Of a DNA stretch of 64,000 bases, positions 49,620 to 61,200 are shown piece after piece. The notes beneath the pieces are model-generated. The model was not told the DNA's origin. It saw nothing but the letters and a program-made list of their open reading frames with translations, and searched no databases. A program made the position numbers and the translations under genes. How positions within the stretch are numbered: position 1 is the stretch's first letter; each line of letters begins with the position of its first letter. This DNA is from Echinometra lucunter. Taxonomy: Eukaryota; Echinodermata; Echinoidea; Camarodonta; Echinometridae. Where the stretch lies: contig CM057157.1 of assembly GCA_029962745.1 (NCBI GenBank), positions 5,309,375 through 5,373,374 of the forward strand. The letters run 5' to 3'.

Positions 49620-51605
49620 ATTTTCATAAAAACTGCCGGATTTGCGCCAAAGATGCTGGATTTACGCCAGTGTTCTATGCACATTGACATGAAGGGAGAA
49701 ATTAAAATGCATGTTGTGAAATATTTTTCATGAATAAATTCTGGTTTACTAGTTCCATGCTGTCTTTGCAATCAAGTTGGACAAACTAACACTTTGATTT
49801 GGGTTCATTGTCATTATTTTGGTTATTTTCATAAAAACTCCCGGATTTACGCCAAAGATGCTGGATTTACGCCAGTTCTAAGTACATTGACAAGCAGGGA
49901 GAAATTAAAATGCAAGTTGTGAACTATTTTTCATGAATAATTTCTATTTTACTAGTCCAATGCTGTCTTTGCAACCAAGTTGAACAAACTAACACTTTGA
50001 TTTGGGTTCATTGTCATTATTTTGGTTATGTTCATAAAAACTGCCGGATTTACGCCAAAGATGCTGGATTTACGCCAGTTCTATGTACATTGACATGAAG
50101 GGAGAAATTAAAATACAAGTTGTGAACTATTTTTCATGAATAATTTCTGTTTTACTAGTCCATTCCTGTCTTTGTAATTAAGTTGGACAAATTAACACTT
50201 TGATTTGGGTTCATTGTCATTATTTTGGTTACGTTCATAAAAACTGCCGGATTTACGCCAAAGATGCTGGATTTACGCCAATTCTATGTACATTGACATG
50301 AAGGGAGAAAATGAAAATACAAGTTGTGAACTATTTTTCAAGAATAATTTCTGTTTTACTAGTCCATTCCTGTCTTTGTTATCAAGTTGGACAAATTAAC
50401 ACTTTGATTTGGGTTCATTGTCATTATTTTGGTTACGTTCATAAAAACTGCCGGATTTACGCCAAATACACGATGGAACTATAAGATATCTGTTCTGTCA
50501 TGTTAATTTGGTCACCTCGCTTGCCGATTTCAGTTGTCTTCAATTCATTGAACTTTCATCAGACACGCTTCACTTCTTCTATCCCTCAATTAGACAATAC
50601 TAATCAATAAATACAATACGCCAAAGATATGAAATACAAGTTGTGAACTATTTTTCAAGAATAATTTCTGTTTTACTAGTCCATTCCTGTCTTTGTAATC
50701 AAGTTGGACAAATTAACACTTTGATTTGGGTTTATTGTCATTATTTTGGTTACGTTCATAAAAACTGCCGGATTTACGCCAAAGATGCTGGATTTACGCT
50801 AGTTCTATGTACATTGACATGAAGGGAGAAATTAAAATACAAGTTGTGAACTATTTTTCAAGAATAATTTCTGTTTTACTAGTCCATTCCTGTCTTTGTA
50901 ATCAAGTTGGACAAATTAACACTTTGATTTGGGTTTATTGTCATTATTTTGGTTACGTTCATAAAAACTGCCGGATTTACGCCAAAGATGCTGGATTTAC
51001 GCTAGTTCTATGTACATTGACATGAAGGGAGAAATTAAAATACAAGTTGTGAACTATTTTTCAAGAATAATTTCTGTTTTACTAGTCCATTCCTGTCTTT
51101 GTAATCAAGTTGGACAAACTAACACTTTGATTTGGGTTCATTGTCATTATTGTGGTTATTTTCATAAAAACTGCCGGATTTACGCCAAAGATGCTGGATT
51201 TACGCCAGTTCTATGTACATTGACATGAAGGGAGAAATTAAAATACAAGTTGTGAACTATTTTTCATGAATAATTTCTGTTTTACTAGTCCATTCCTGTC
51301 TGTGTAATCAAGTTGGACAAACTAACACTTTGATTTGGGTTCATTGTCATTATTGTGGTTATTTTCATAAAAACTGCCGGATTTACGCCAAAGATGCTGG
51401 ATTTACGCCAATTCTATGTACATTGACATGAAGGGAGAAATTAAAATGCATGTTATGAATTATTTTTCATGAATAAATTCTGGTTTACTGGTTCAATGCT
51501 GTCTTTGCAATTAAGGTTGGACAAACCAACACTTTGATTTGGGTTCATTGGCATTATTCTGATTATTTTCATAAAAACTGCCGGATTTACGCCAAAGATG
51601 CTGGA
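49620..51605 (-). repeat. Right tandem array, ~204-bp monomer, about 9-10 copies, inverted
   Basis: The same monomer as the left array appears in reverse complement: CTGCCGGATTTACGCCAAAG recurs near 49635, 49840, 50042, 50245, 50447, 50765, 50967, 51171 and 51376. It is interrupted at about 50466-50628 by about 160 bp of unrelated sequence. Confidence 0.95.
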
Positions 51606-51817
51606 TTTACGCCAGTTATAAACTGCACATGATAATGAATGGAGAAGTGATCATGCAATTCGTATAACTGTACCGTACGTGCGTTGGGCTTGTTCCGCGC
51701 GCTCGCAATTTCCAAGGCGTTAATATTAATGAGCCATACGTCATCGGCCGGCCGGACGAGATTTCCAAGCTCATGAATAATGAATCTGCCGGATCCACGC
51801 CAATATAGTCTCAACCG

Positions 51818-51826
51818 CATATTCAG
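51818..51826. repeat. Target-site duplication CATATTCAG, right copy
   Basis: It is identical to 44035-44043 and directly abuts the inverted end CTCAACCG. Confidence 0.85.
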
Positions 51827-51912
51827 CACTGTTGTTGTCTTGATTTTGGCAGAGACTCGACTGAAATAAGGGAGTTTCCTTACAGGTTATAATTTGAACT
51901 GGAGAATTCAGG
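51827..51912 (+). promoter_or_regulatory. HECTD3 5' leader squeezed against the transposon
   Basis: Only 86 bp separate the target-site duplication from the ATG. It contains TTTCCTTACAG followed by GTTATAATTTGAAC, which could be a splice acceptor for a 5' UTR exon lying upstream, beyond the transposon. No TATA box is convincing. Confidence 0.45.
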
Positions 51913-52206
51913 ATGTTTTCCCCGGTTTACACACAAACCAGGGCGACATTGGCTCGTATAAGATGCCTCCAAGAGTGTATCGAATGTTTTCGGGACGCCC
52001 AGCAGCTTCCACATGCACTGAGTTATGTGCCCAGTGGACTTGAGTTCAAATTGTCTCAATCGTCGGCACAAGTTTATGTTTATAAAAATCCCGACAAACA
52101 GGCAGAATGCATCACCACACTATCTGCAGAAAATAATATTGAAAAGAAGCTTCATGTTGCGGGATTGCCTATGTGCAATTCACAAGGACAGTGGCTAAAA
52201 TTAGAG
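51913..52206 (+). CDS. HECTD3: HECTD3 coding exon 1
   Basis: Ninety-eight codons ending with donor GTAAGT in phase 0. [21 protein letters not shown] and [13 protein letters not shown] correspond to the human N-terminus (LCNGHGLWVKL). Confidence 0.88.
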
Positions 52207-55200
52207 GTAAGTTTTATCATGTTTATCATGTTTATGCTAACTGCTAGATCTAGTCATTACTAACTGTTACTATGGTACTAAGTAGCACTCATCAAGGTAA
52301 TCCTGGGTTTTAGGGGTATAAATTAGGGTAGCAAACGATGAGCAGAACTAGAGGTCGGAGGCGTGGCTAATTCGTACATGACGTCATTATGAATATTCAT
52401 CGAAACGCAGTACTTTGAGCTGAGCCGGTGTTATTAGTCTATGAGCTGAGCGCTTGTTCGAGCGTATGTGTGCGGCCGGCCGGGGTGGAGTACATACATA
52501 GACGTCGACGTAACTACATTGTATATGGTACGTTAAGATATGGCACGTACGTGTATTATTATGGTACAACGTGTTAAAGTGAGGTAAAGTAAAATCGAGA
52601 AGATAGTTTTTTGTTTATTTTCTATTATATACACATGAGTTCAGCCCTTATTTTCACGTACCTCAGTGTATAACAAACTCATACCCTACTTCTGCTCCTC
52701 CAACCTCTAGTTCAGCCCTTATTTTCACAGTACCTTAGTGTATAACACACTCATACTGTATAGATCTACGCCAATATTTTCGCGTACAGATATTTTCGCG
52801 AATCACAGGCTCACAGACATTTTCGCGAGTTGTTAAGTTCGCGAGCGCAAGAGCAAGACTTGCAGTAAACTTATTTGTGCATGAATGAGCCATATCGGCA
52901 GATCCAGAGGATTTGCTTTTTGATGATTTTTTTGCCAATACCATCAAACTCGTAGCTTGCGATAAACAAAAAATGCTGTCGTAAAACCCCTGATTTCTTG
53001 ATTTATAGCGCGTTTTCAGCGACCCTCTTACTTGCCACCCCACTAAAGCCCCGCATGCTTTGGAAAAATGGCACCGATTCCATATTTTTGGAAGCAGAAT
53101 TGGGTTTCTTATAGGGGTTTTAGAGGTGACCATGTACGGAGCTTACTTGTGATGAGTGACAATTTCTGTGTGTCTGTGTGTGTTATGCTACATACACACT
53201 GGGTGAAGGACTACTGCTGCAGTGCACTTTCCACATGCATAGTGCATAGTTTTAGGCAATAACAACTGTACTATGTGCCGATGACGCTGCGCTGAGAGGT
53301 AAAAAGCAAATTTACGTGCGGATATTTTCGCGTGTTGTTAAATTCGCGATAGGTGAGTGAATCGCGAAATTCGCGAAAATAAAGCCACCGCGAAAATTTC
53401 AGCTTATACAGTACCCTACTTCTGCTCCCCCAACCTCTAGTTCAGCCCTTATTTTCAAAAACCTCAGTGTATAATACATTCATACCCTACTTCTGCTCCC
53501 CAACCTCTAGTTCAGCGCTTATTTTCACATACCTCATTGTATAACAAACTCATACCCTACTTCTGCTCCCCAAACCTCTAGTTCAGCCCTTATTTTCAAA
53601 AACCACAGTGTATAATACATTCATACCCTACTTCTGCTCCCCAACCTCTAGTTCAGCGCTTATTTTCACAGTACCTTAGTGTATAACACACTCATACCCT
53701 ACTTCTGCTCCCCCAACCTCTAGTTCAGCCCTTATTTTCAAAAACCTCAGTGTATAATACATTCATACCCTACTTCTGCTCCCCAACCTCTAGTTCAGCG
53801 CTTATTTTCACATACCTCATTGTATAACAAACTCATACCCTACTTCTGCTCCCCAAACCTCTAGTTCAGCCCTTATTTTCAAAAACCACAGTGTATAATA
53901 CATTCATACCCTACTTCTGCTCCCCAACCTCTAGTTCAGCGCTTATTTTCACAGTACCTTAGTGTATAACACACTCATACCCTACTTCTGCTCCCCAACC
54001 TCTAGTTCAGCCCTTATTTTCAAAAACCTCAGTGTATAATACATTCATACCCTACTTCTGCTCCCCAACCTCTAGTTCAGCCCTTATTTTCACATACCTC
54101 AACTAGAGGTTGGAGGAGCAGAAATAGGGTATGAGTGTGTTATACACTAAGGTACTGTGAAAATAAGGGCTGAACTAGAGGTTGGAGGAGCAGAAGTAGG
54201 GTACGAGTTTGTTATACAATGAGGTATGTGAAAATAAGCGCTGAACTAGAGGTTGGGGAGCAGAAGTAGGGTATGAATGTATTATACACTGAGGCTTTTG
54301 AAAATAAGGGCTGAACTAGAGGTTGGAGGAACAGAAGTAGGGTATGAGTGTGTTATACACTAAGGTCTGTGAAAATAAGGGCTGAACTAGAGGTTGGAGG
54401 AGCAGAAGTAGGGTATGAGTTTGTTATACAATGAGGTATGTGAAAATAAGCACTGAACTAGAGGTTGGGGAGCAGAAGTAGGGTATGAATGTATTATACA
54501 CTGAGGTTTTTGAAAATAAGGGCTGAACTAGAGGTTGAGGGAGAAGAAGTAGGGTATGAGTGTGTTATACAATGAGGTATGTGAAAATAAGCGCTGAACT
54601 AGAGGTTGGGGAGCAGAAGTAGGGTATGAGTGTGTTATACAATGAGGTATGTGAAAATAAGCGCTGAACTAGAGGTTGGGGAGCAGAAGTAGGGTATGAA
54701 TGTATTATACACTGAGGTTTTTGAAAATAAGGGCTGAACTAGAGGTTGGGGGAGCAGAAGTAGGGTATGAATGTATTATACACTGAGGTTTTTGAAAATA
54801 AGGGCTGAACTAGAGGTTGGGGAGCAGAAGTAGGGTATGAGTGTGTTATACACTAAGGTACTGTGAAAATAAGGGCTGAACTAGAGGTTGGAGGAGCAGA
54901 AGTAGGGTATGAGTTTGTTATACACTAAGGTACGTGAAAATAAGGACTGAACTCATGTGTATATAATAGAAAATAAACAAAAAACTATCTTCTCGATTTT
55001 ACTTTACCTCACTTTAACACGTTGTACCATAATAATACACGTACGTGCCATATCTTAACGTACCATATACAATGTAGTTACGTCGACGTCTATGTATGTA
55101 CTCCACCCCGGCCGGCCGCACACATACGCTCGAACAAGCGCTCAGCTCATAGACTAATAACACCGGCTCAGCTCAAAGTACTGCGTTTCGATGAATATTC

Positions 55201-58200
55201 ATAATGACGTCATGTACGAATTAGCCACGCCTCCGACCTCTAGTTCCGCTCATCGTTTGCTACCCTATAAATTATCTGCACTTCCATTCGATCGCTAACT
55301 TCAGCACACCTCTTCCTGACAACCCAACTGACCCCAACCCTAACCCTAACCTTAACCCTAATCTTAATCCTAATCCTAACCATAGTCCATGCACGACAGT
55401 CTGTGTTGTATGTGGTGTGCTGAAGTTAGCGATCGAATGCCAGTGCAAATAATTTATACCCCTAAAACCCAGGATTACCGTGTTCTGTCTCTAACACTCG
55501 TCGTTAGCCTCGTATTCTGGTAGGGTCGGCACTCCTCCTTTTTAGAGACAGAAGCGCCCCAGTGCGATGTGCTTGCAATCTCATTGTGCTGGGCAGCACA
55601 ATGAAAAACTCTCTCAAATTAACGATTGTCACATTTTTTCATGGATGTGAAATATATCATTATACAATATAGAGTAGACCTATACAATGTAGCTTACCGA
55701 TTTTATGTTTGATTCCTTTTAACTCTCCTTTTTCAGGAAAATCCAGGGTCCTAACGTTAGGTCCTCTCGGCTGAAAATCTTGCAGCAGCCAACCTCTATC
55801 TCTGTCCCGCGCTTTTCGCAGGGAGATCAGCGAATTTGCGACTCTCGCATTTCAACAGTATTCGAACGATCGACCAATACGAAACAACAATAACAAAAAC
55901 ATTTTCGTACGTATATGCCCAAACGTACGTGGTCAATCATTTGAATACGGCCGGTTGAAATGCGAGGAGTCGCGAATTCGCTGATCTCCCTGCGAAAAGC
56001 GTGGAGGCAGAAAAAAAATGTCGCCGAGGCAGGACACATTTCTTTTTGCTGCCTGGATACCAAAAATGTGCACCAATCAAATTCCTAAAAAGTTAGTGCA
56101 AAAATTGTTGCCATGAGATTGTTTTAACAATATGCTCTCTTATTGAGAGCTGACACGTTAATGCGTGTTCATATGTGTTGACACAAAGTCTCATCATGTC
56201 TGAAAACAAAAAAGTGTGGTGCGACAGTGTGTTAACACACTGTCGCATCATGTGTGAAAGCACCTTAACACTGTCCGCGTGCAGAGTCGGTCATCACTAG
56301 ATCTAGCCTACTCAGTGTCATGGCTCATGTTCATTGGCCTTTACTTGATTTTGTAGAAAACCCTACAATTTTCTTGGACAGACCATCATATGCATACGTA
56401 GATTTAGACTACATGTATGTATGGCATTATCGCTACTGTGACTGCCTCTCTTTTTTCAGTGTTAATATTGCTAAATGAATAGCTAATGTAACCCTTATTA
56501 GGCCCTACTGCTTCAATGGACCTTCCCTGAATGATAACCCGGTGATGAGGACTGATGGTGACATCCACGAAAACAAAAATTAAGGCTGATTCATGAAATG
56601 CACATTGTATCTTCTCATAAGAATTCAAATGTAGCTAGTAGCCTAGTACTAGTAGTGAATATGTAGACTGAAAGTTCTGTCTCCCATTTGTCGTCGGCCT
56701 CTTATTTGGGTAGGGTCGGCTCTCCTCACGTAGGAAAATATAGATAAGGGTCTGTTGCAAATTTGAGTGGCAAAAATGGATTCATTCAGACTGTTAGAAA
56801 TCGGTGATCTGTTCTTTCTCCATCTCTGGCAGAATCCAGTAGAAGGTTGGGTGCTGTTGTATGATAGTAAGGCAAGCCAAGAAGATCCTCCATCTCTCCA
56901 ACCAGCAGAACCAAACAAGACCATTCAGTCTAGCCAAACACTGTTTGGAAAGATGGCCAACCCAATAGATGAGTAGGTACTCAAAACAGAAGAAGGGAAT
57001 ATAAGGGAAGCAGGGCCCAGGGAGGCGGGAGGGGGGGGGACATTTTCAGAATTGATTATGTACTATACTTTTTCTTCTTCAGACCTAAAAAAGAACAGGT
57101 CAGTAAAACTGCTTCTCAATCATTCTTTGTAATTAAGTACAGATTGTAGAAATGAGGACTCTTTGTCCTCCCCGGCCCACTCTCTCAAGTTTCTTGGGAC
57201 TACCACAGTACCAGTAACCACTTCAGTAAACTGATCTACAGACTACATGTAGCAATGCTAGCAACCCAAACTATAAGCAAATGTTTATTATTGTGGGTAA
57301 ATCTCTTAAATATAGCCTTTGAAATGTAGTAGGTCACCTGATAATGATCACCTATCCATTTGGAAGGTAAGATGTGTGCTTGATGTGAATTATGATAAAA
57401 CTGAACAACTTATATAGTACATGTAAATTTTAGATACTGGTATCCAGTTATCAGTACTAAGCTGTGTGAAGAATTGTAAAATCTGAATCTGAAAAATTGA
57501 ACAGGAGTAAACATGAAAACATTTTCTTCTGCTTTGCTGATAAGCTGGGAGGAGGTGATAGAAGTGACCTACAGCCTGCGTGTGGGTAAGCTCCCTGAGA
57601 TGAGACCCTGCTATCAGGATGGGGTGGAGAATTTAAGGAGTGTCCCTCCAAACTGGAGCTTAGAATGTGATGAGGAGCTAGCTAGGTTCCTTGGGGAACA
57701 CACAGATCATGAGAATGAGAAGCTAGGGAGTGTGAAGCAGTATGTGGAATCTGTGGGTGTATCATCAAGCTGGGTGAGTGGCCAGAATATCCTAAGATCA
57801 ACAACCCCCTTAACAAGTTTAAATCTCTAGATAGCTATCCTTTAAATGGTCAACCACATAATTCACCATTACAGGAAATAAATCTAGAAGATCCTGGTCA
57901 AGTAGTTGGAGTCCGTGGGTATTTAATGTGATAAAATGTTTATGTTTGTCTGAAGGAGGGGTTACTCACCAGAAGCAGGGGATTGTCATAGGGGTAAGTC
58001 CCCCAATAAAGCAGGTGATAAAGTATTTTGCATTTTGCTAGGTCAAGACTTCTTGAAAAGTTATGTATATATATCTGTCTGATGTTTACAAGAGAGATTC
58101 TTCCATTTCATTCTCAAAAAGAGACCTTGAATTTACTCTTTTGTCCATAATGTATAAAGAATGACCTATTGCTGGTGACTTCTCTCATGTTGTGTACTTA

Positions 58201-61200
58201 ATGAAAGTAGTAAATCGATGAATGATTAATACTAATGTTCATTACTTTTTCCACCCTCAGGATGATGAGAGTGCATCATGCCTGACTGATGGTGATCCTA
58301 CTACGTACTGGGAGAGTGATGGTAGACAGGGTCAACATTGGATAAGACTTAGAATGAGGAGAGGTACCATTATCAAGTAAGCTTGTGCTCTATCAATATG
58401 AAAGTTAATTGAATGTAGGCGGGGGGCATTAGAGATGCAGATCTTGCATTCATCTTGTTCTTTCCCCTAATTTAGTTTCATTTGTAAAAAAGATGTGAGA
58501 TGCTATAAAAGAATCCTGTTCTTGACTACAGAGCTGGAATCAACTACATTTGAGTAAAGATGAAGGTCTCGTGAAATTTTTGGCTTTATGGTATTTTATA
58601 GTTTATAGAAGCATTCTTTGGCAGACCCTGAGTGTTTTTTTCACCTGCGCGTGAAATATTTCTGTATGTAAGTACACTTAAGTATGTAAGAAAGAGTACA
58701 TTCTAACAATACCATACAGGATGCATGTGCTTTTTTCCCCCATAGTTATTTAGTGTGATTTCAGTGAAGAATATGAAGTAGACTGTAGAATGCTACCAGT
58801 GTTCAACTAAACTAGTCTTACTCCATTTTGCCATGTCTAATTGTGTTTCAGGAAGTTGTTCATCACAGTGAATGCCCATGATGACAACTACATGCCTACT
58901 CATGTCGTAGTGATGGCTGGTGATAGGGAACATCTCGTCAAACTTAGTGATCATAACATCGAACAGTAAGTCACCTGGTATGCTGAGAGCTAGATGGCCA
59001 TACAGAGCTAGCACCCTTCTGGCTCTCAGATGTCAGACTGTTTTTAGATTCACTTTTATTTCTCCCTAAATTGAGAAAGGGTAAGAAGTTGATACTATTT
59101 GATATTGCTTTATTTTTTAAAACCTAAAATGCTTGCTGTAGTGAACTGGAATCTGATGTTTTGACTATTCTCTATTCTTGTTAATTAATGACATGAGAAA
59201 TGTCAAGCTCTTCCACTCAACTGTTATTTTTGAATTGCCAAACTACAATAGTGAAAGAGCCAGTTATGGGGCTGATGATTTTGTAAATATCTATCAGGAC
59301 TATGATTACTGAAAAGAGAGATCATTTAGTTGCTTATATCAAGTTCATTGTGTCTGTACAATATGATCATGATCTTAATGTAATAACAATCAGATTACAA
59401 GAATAAGAATAAAGCTGTTGTTCTTGTGATGCAAGCATTTTAACTATAGTGCAGAGTTGATTTTTAAATGACTTGTTTGTTATTTTTAGGACATTCTCAG
59501 GAGATGTCTGTATTCTAGAAGACATGACACAGTTTTACTCAACAGTGGAAATCAGAATAAAATCATGCAAGGGTAAGTGGGTCACCTCTTCATCTACAGA
59601 CTAATGGTCATCGGCCCTATGAATATAATTTGTCTCCTTTCTTGGGCTCTTTAACAAAAAATTTGCTCTGTATATTTGAATATTTAGCAGCTAATTGATG
59701 GTTTGGGGGCTGTTTCAGTTTTTAAATGGCAAAGTCTCCCTCTTTCGACTGTGTGTTTTGAATGGTAACTGAAAGCTTTCTGGTACAAGTAATCCTATAT
59801 GTAAAGACTGCCGGGGGGGGGGGGGGGGGGGGGGGATAAACTGTTCCTTGTAGAAATGTGGGGGGGGGGGGGGAGGAAGGGGAAATAAACTGATCCTTGT
59901 AGAAATGTGTTGCTTGAATCATTTTGAATGTACATACAGTATGAGTATTATTTAGTAGGGACCTTACAAGATCAATTTGCTTGTTCATTCATTCTATACC
60001 CACATACAGATGATGGTGTAGATACCAGGATACATGGTATCAAGATTAAATCCCTGAAAGAGAGAGATCTAGGTCTCAATATAGACCTGTTTGACAAGAA
60101 AGAACTTGTTAGGTAATTCAACATTTCTTTTATGTAAAATATTTTGTAGATAATCTAATGTCCAAATAGAGTAAAGCTTTATAACAGTATTTTAGGATTC
60201 TATTTTCAGATTCTATTTATTAGCTATTCAGTTATTTCATAGTTTTGTTTTTGTTTTTTTTATATAAATATTTGAGCTTCTGAAAAGCATTACCTTCCAG
60301 TAACACAACATAGAGAGATGTTATGCTGATGCATCCTTACAGCTAGTTGTGAGTGAACTCAGAAACTAACTTGCCTTAGTACTGAAACATCTGCCTGCAA
60401 AGTAAACCCTGATAATGTGGGTATGAGTTTCATAGTTACAAGTTTATGAATCCATTGAGACTGACATCAATCTTTAGAAGTGATTTTAATCGTCAGTTCA
60501 TGGTAAATTTGTGAAAGACCCGTTTATGTAAGCAGTTCTGTCGGTCATGATTAAAACTGTCATTGCCTTTGTCCATTCAGGTATCCCAGGTTAGAGCATG
60601 TAGCTAAAGAGAAGTTATACCAGAGGGCGCTAGTCTTACAAAGGTAAGGATATCAAGACATTCCTAATGACCGATTCGCAAATGTTAAAGATTTTATTTG
60701 ATGTTATTTAAAGTTCATTTATAGTTTATTTCACCATTGATTAAAAATGTTTAGAATGGCTTTTATCTTATAGAGATAAACACAATGCAAATTATCAAAA
60801 ATTGATGTTTAACATTCCACTTTCATGCAAGTGCTGGACTGCAATAAACATTTGTAATACAAAATATTGCAGTCAGGGTTAAGTTCAAATTGTCATCAGA
60901 TATTTTGTTTCATGTTACTGATATTTGCTTTCCTTGTAGGTTCATCAAATTACTGGACAGTGTTATTCACTTCATAGTACCAGCATGGGAATACTCTGTT
61001 GGATCTTTCCGTTCTCTGGAAGTTGTCCGCCAGTTCTTGCCACTCTCTAAGAAACGAAATGGTCTCATCCATCACTTCCTTAGCCAATCTGAAACAGGGT
61101 ATGCAGTCATATACAACTCTTTGTACATTGTCTGTAACATTTACATGCTGGCATGTGTGATTTTGTTGTGTCTGTAGTTGTAAAAGTATCTGGATGGAGT

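Larger units (their letters stand above)
44044..51817. mobile_element. 7.8-kb TU-like fold-back transposon
   Basis: The two ends are inverted copies: GGTTGAGACTATATTGGCG near 44047 and its reverse complement ending at 51816. Each arm has a ~200-bp unique outer domain with GGCCGGCC (44110 and 51746), then an array of ~204-bp tandem monomers, in opposite orientation on the two sides. The 9-bp CATATTCAG flanks both ends. The centre holds a LINE fragment and nested MITEs. The architecture matches fold-back elements (Drosophila FB/Galileo) and, as I recall, sea urchin TU elements. No transposase gene is seen, so it would need help from elsewhere. It ends about 95 bp before the HECTD3 ATG. Confidence 0.9.
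52296..55479. mobile_element. 3.2-kb fold-back element in HECTD3 intron 1
   Basis: GGTAATCCTGGGTTTTAGGG at 52296 is mirrored by CCCTAAAACCCAGGATTACC ending at 55479. Each arm has a ~350-bp outer domain with near-perfect inverse identity, including GGCCGGCC (52474 and 55110) and CATGACGTCATTATGAATAT, then tandem ~70-bp units. The arms meet near 54100. No clear target duplication and no coding capacity were found. The plan is the same as the 7.8-kb element, but the repeats are unrelated. Confidence 0.88.

Noticed and set aside
44155..51228. Recurrent ~70-codon frames with identical sequence (MYIDMKGEIKIQVVNYFSRI type)
   Set aside because: They recur because the 204-bp monomer is nearly a multiple of three and repeats; no splice or translation context is seen.
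44250..51605. CRISPR-like repeat arrays
   Set aside because: The repeats are ~204 bp and contiguous with no unique spacers, in a eukaryotic fold-back element.
52735..53133. A 132-codon minus-strand frame as a mariner transposase
   Set aside because: There is no DDE/D motif or helix-turn-helix; it lies in TTCGCG-motif sequence of a short non-autonomous element.
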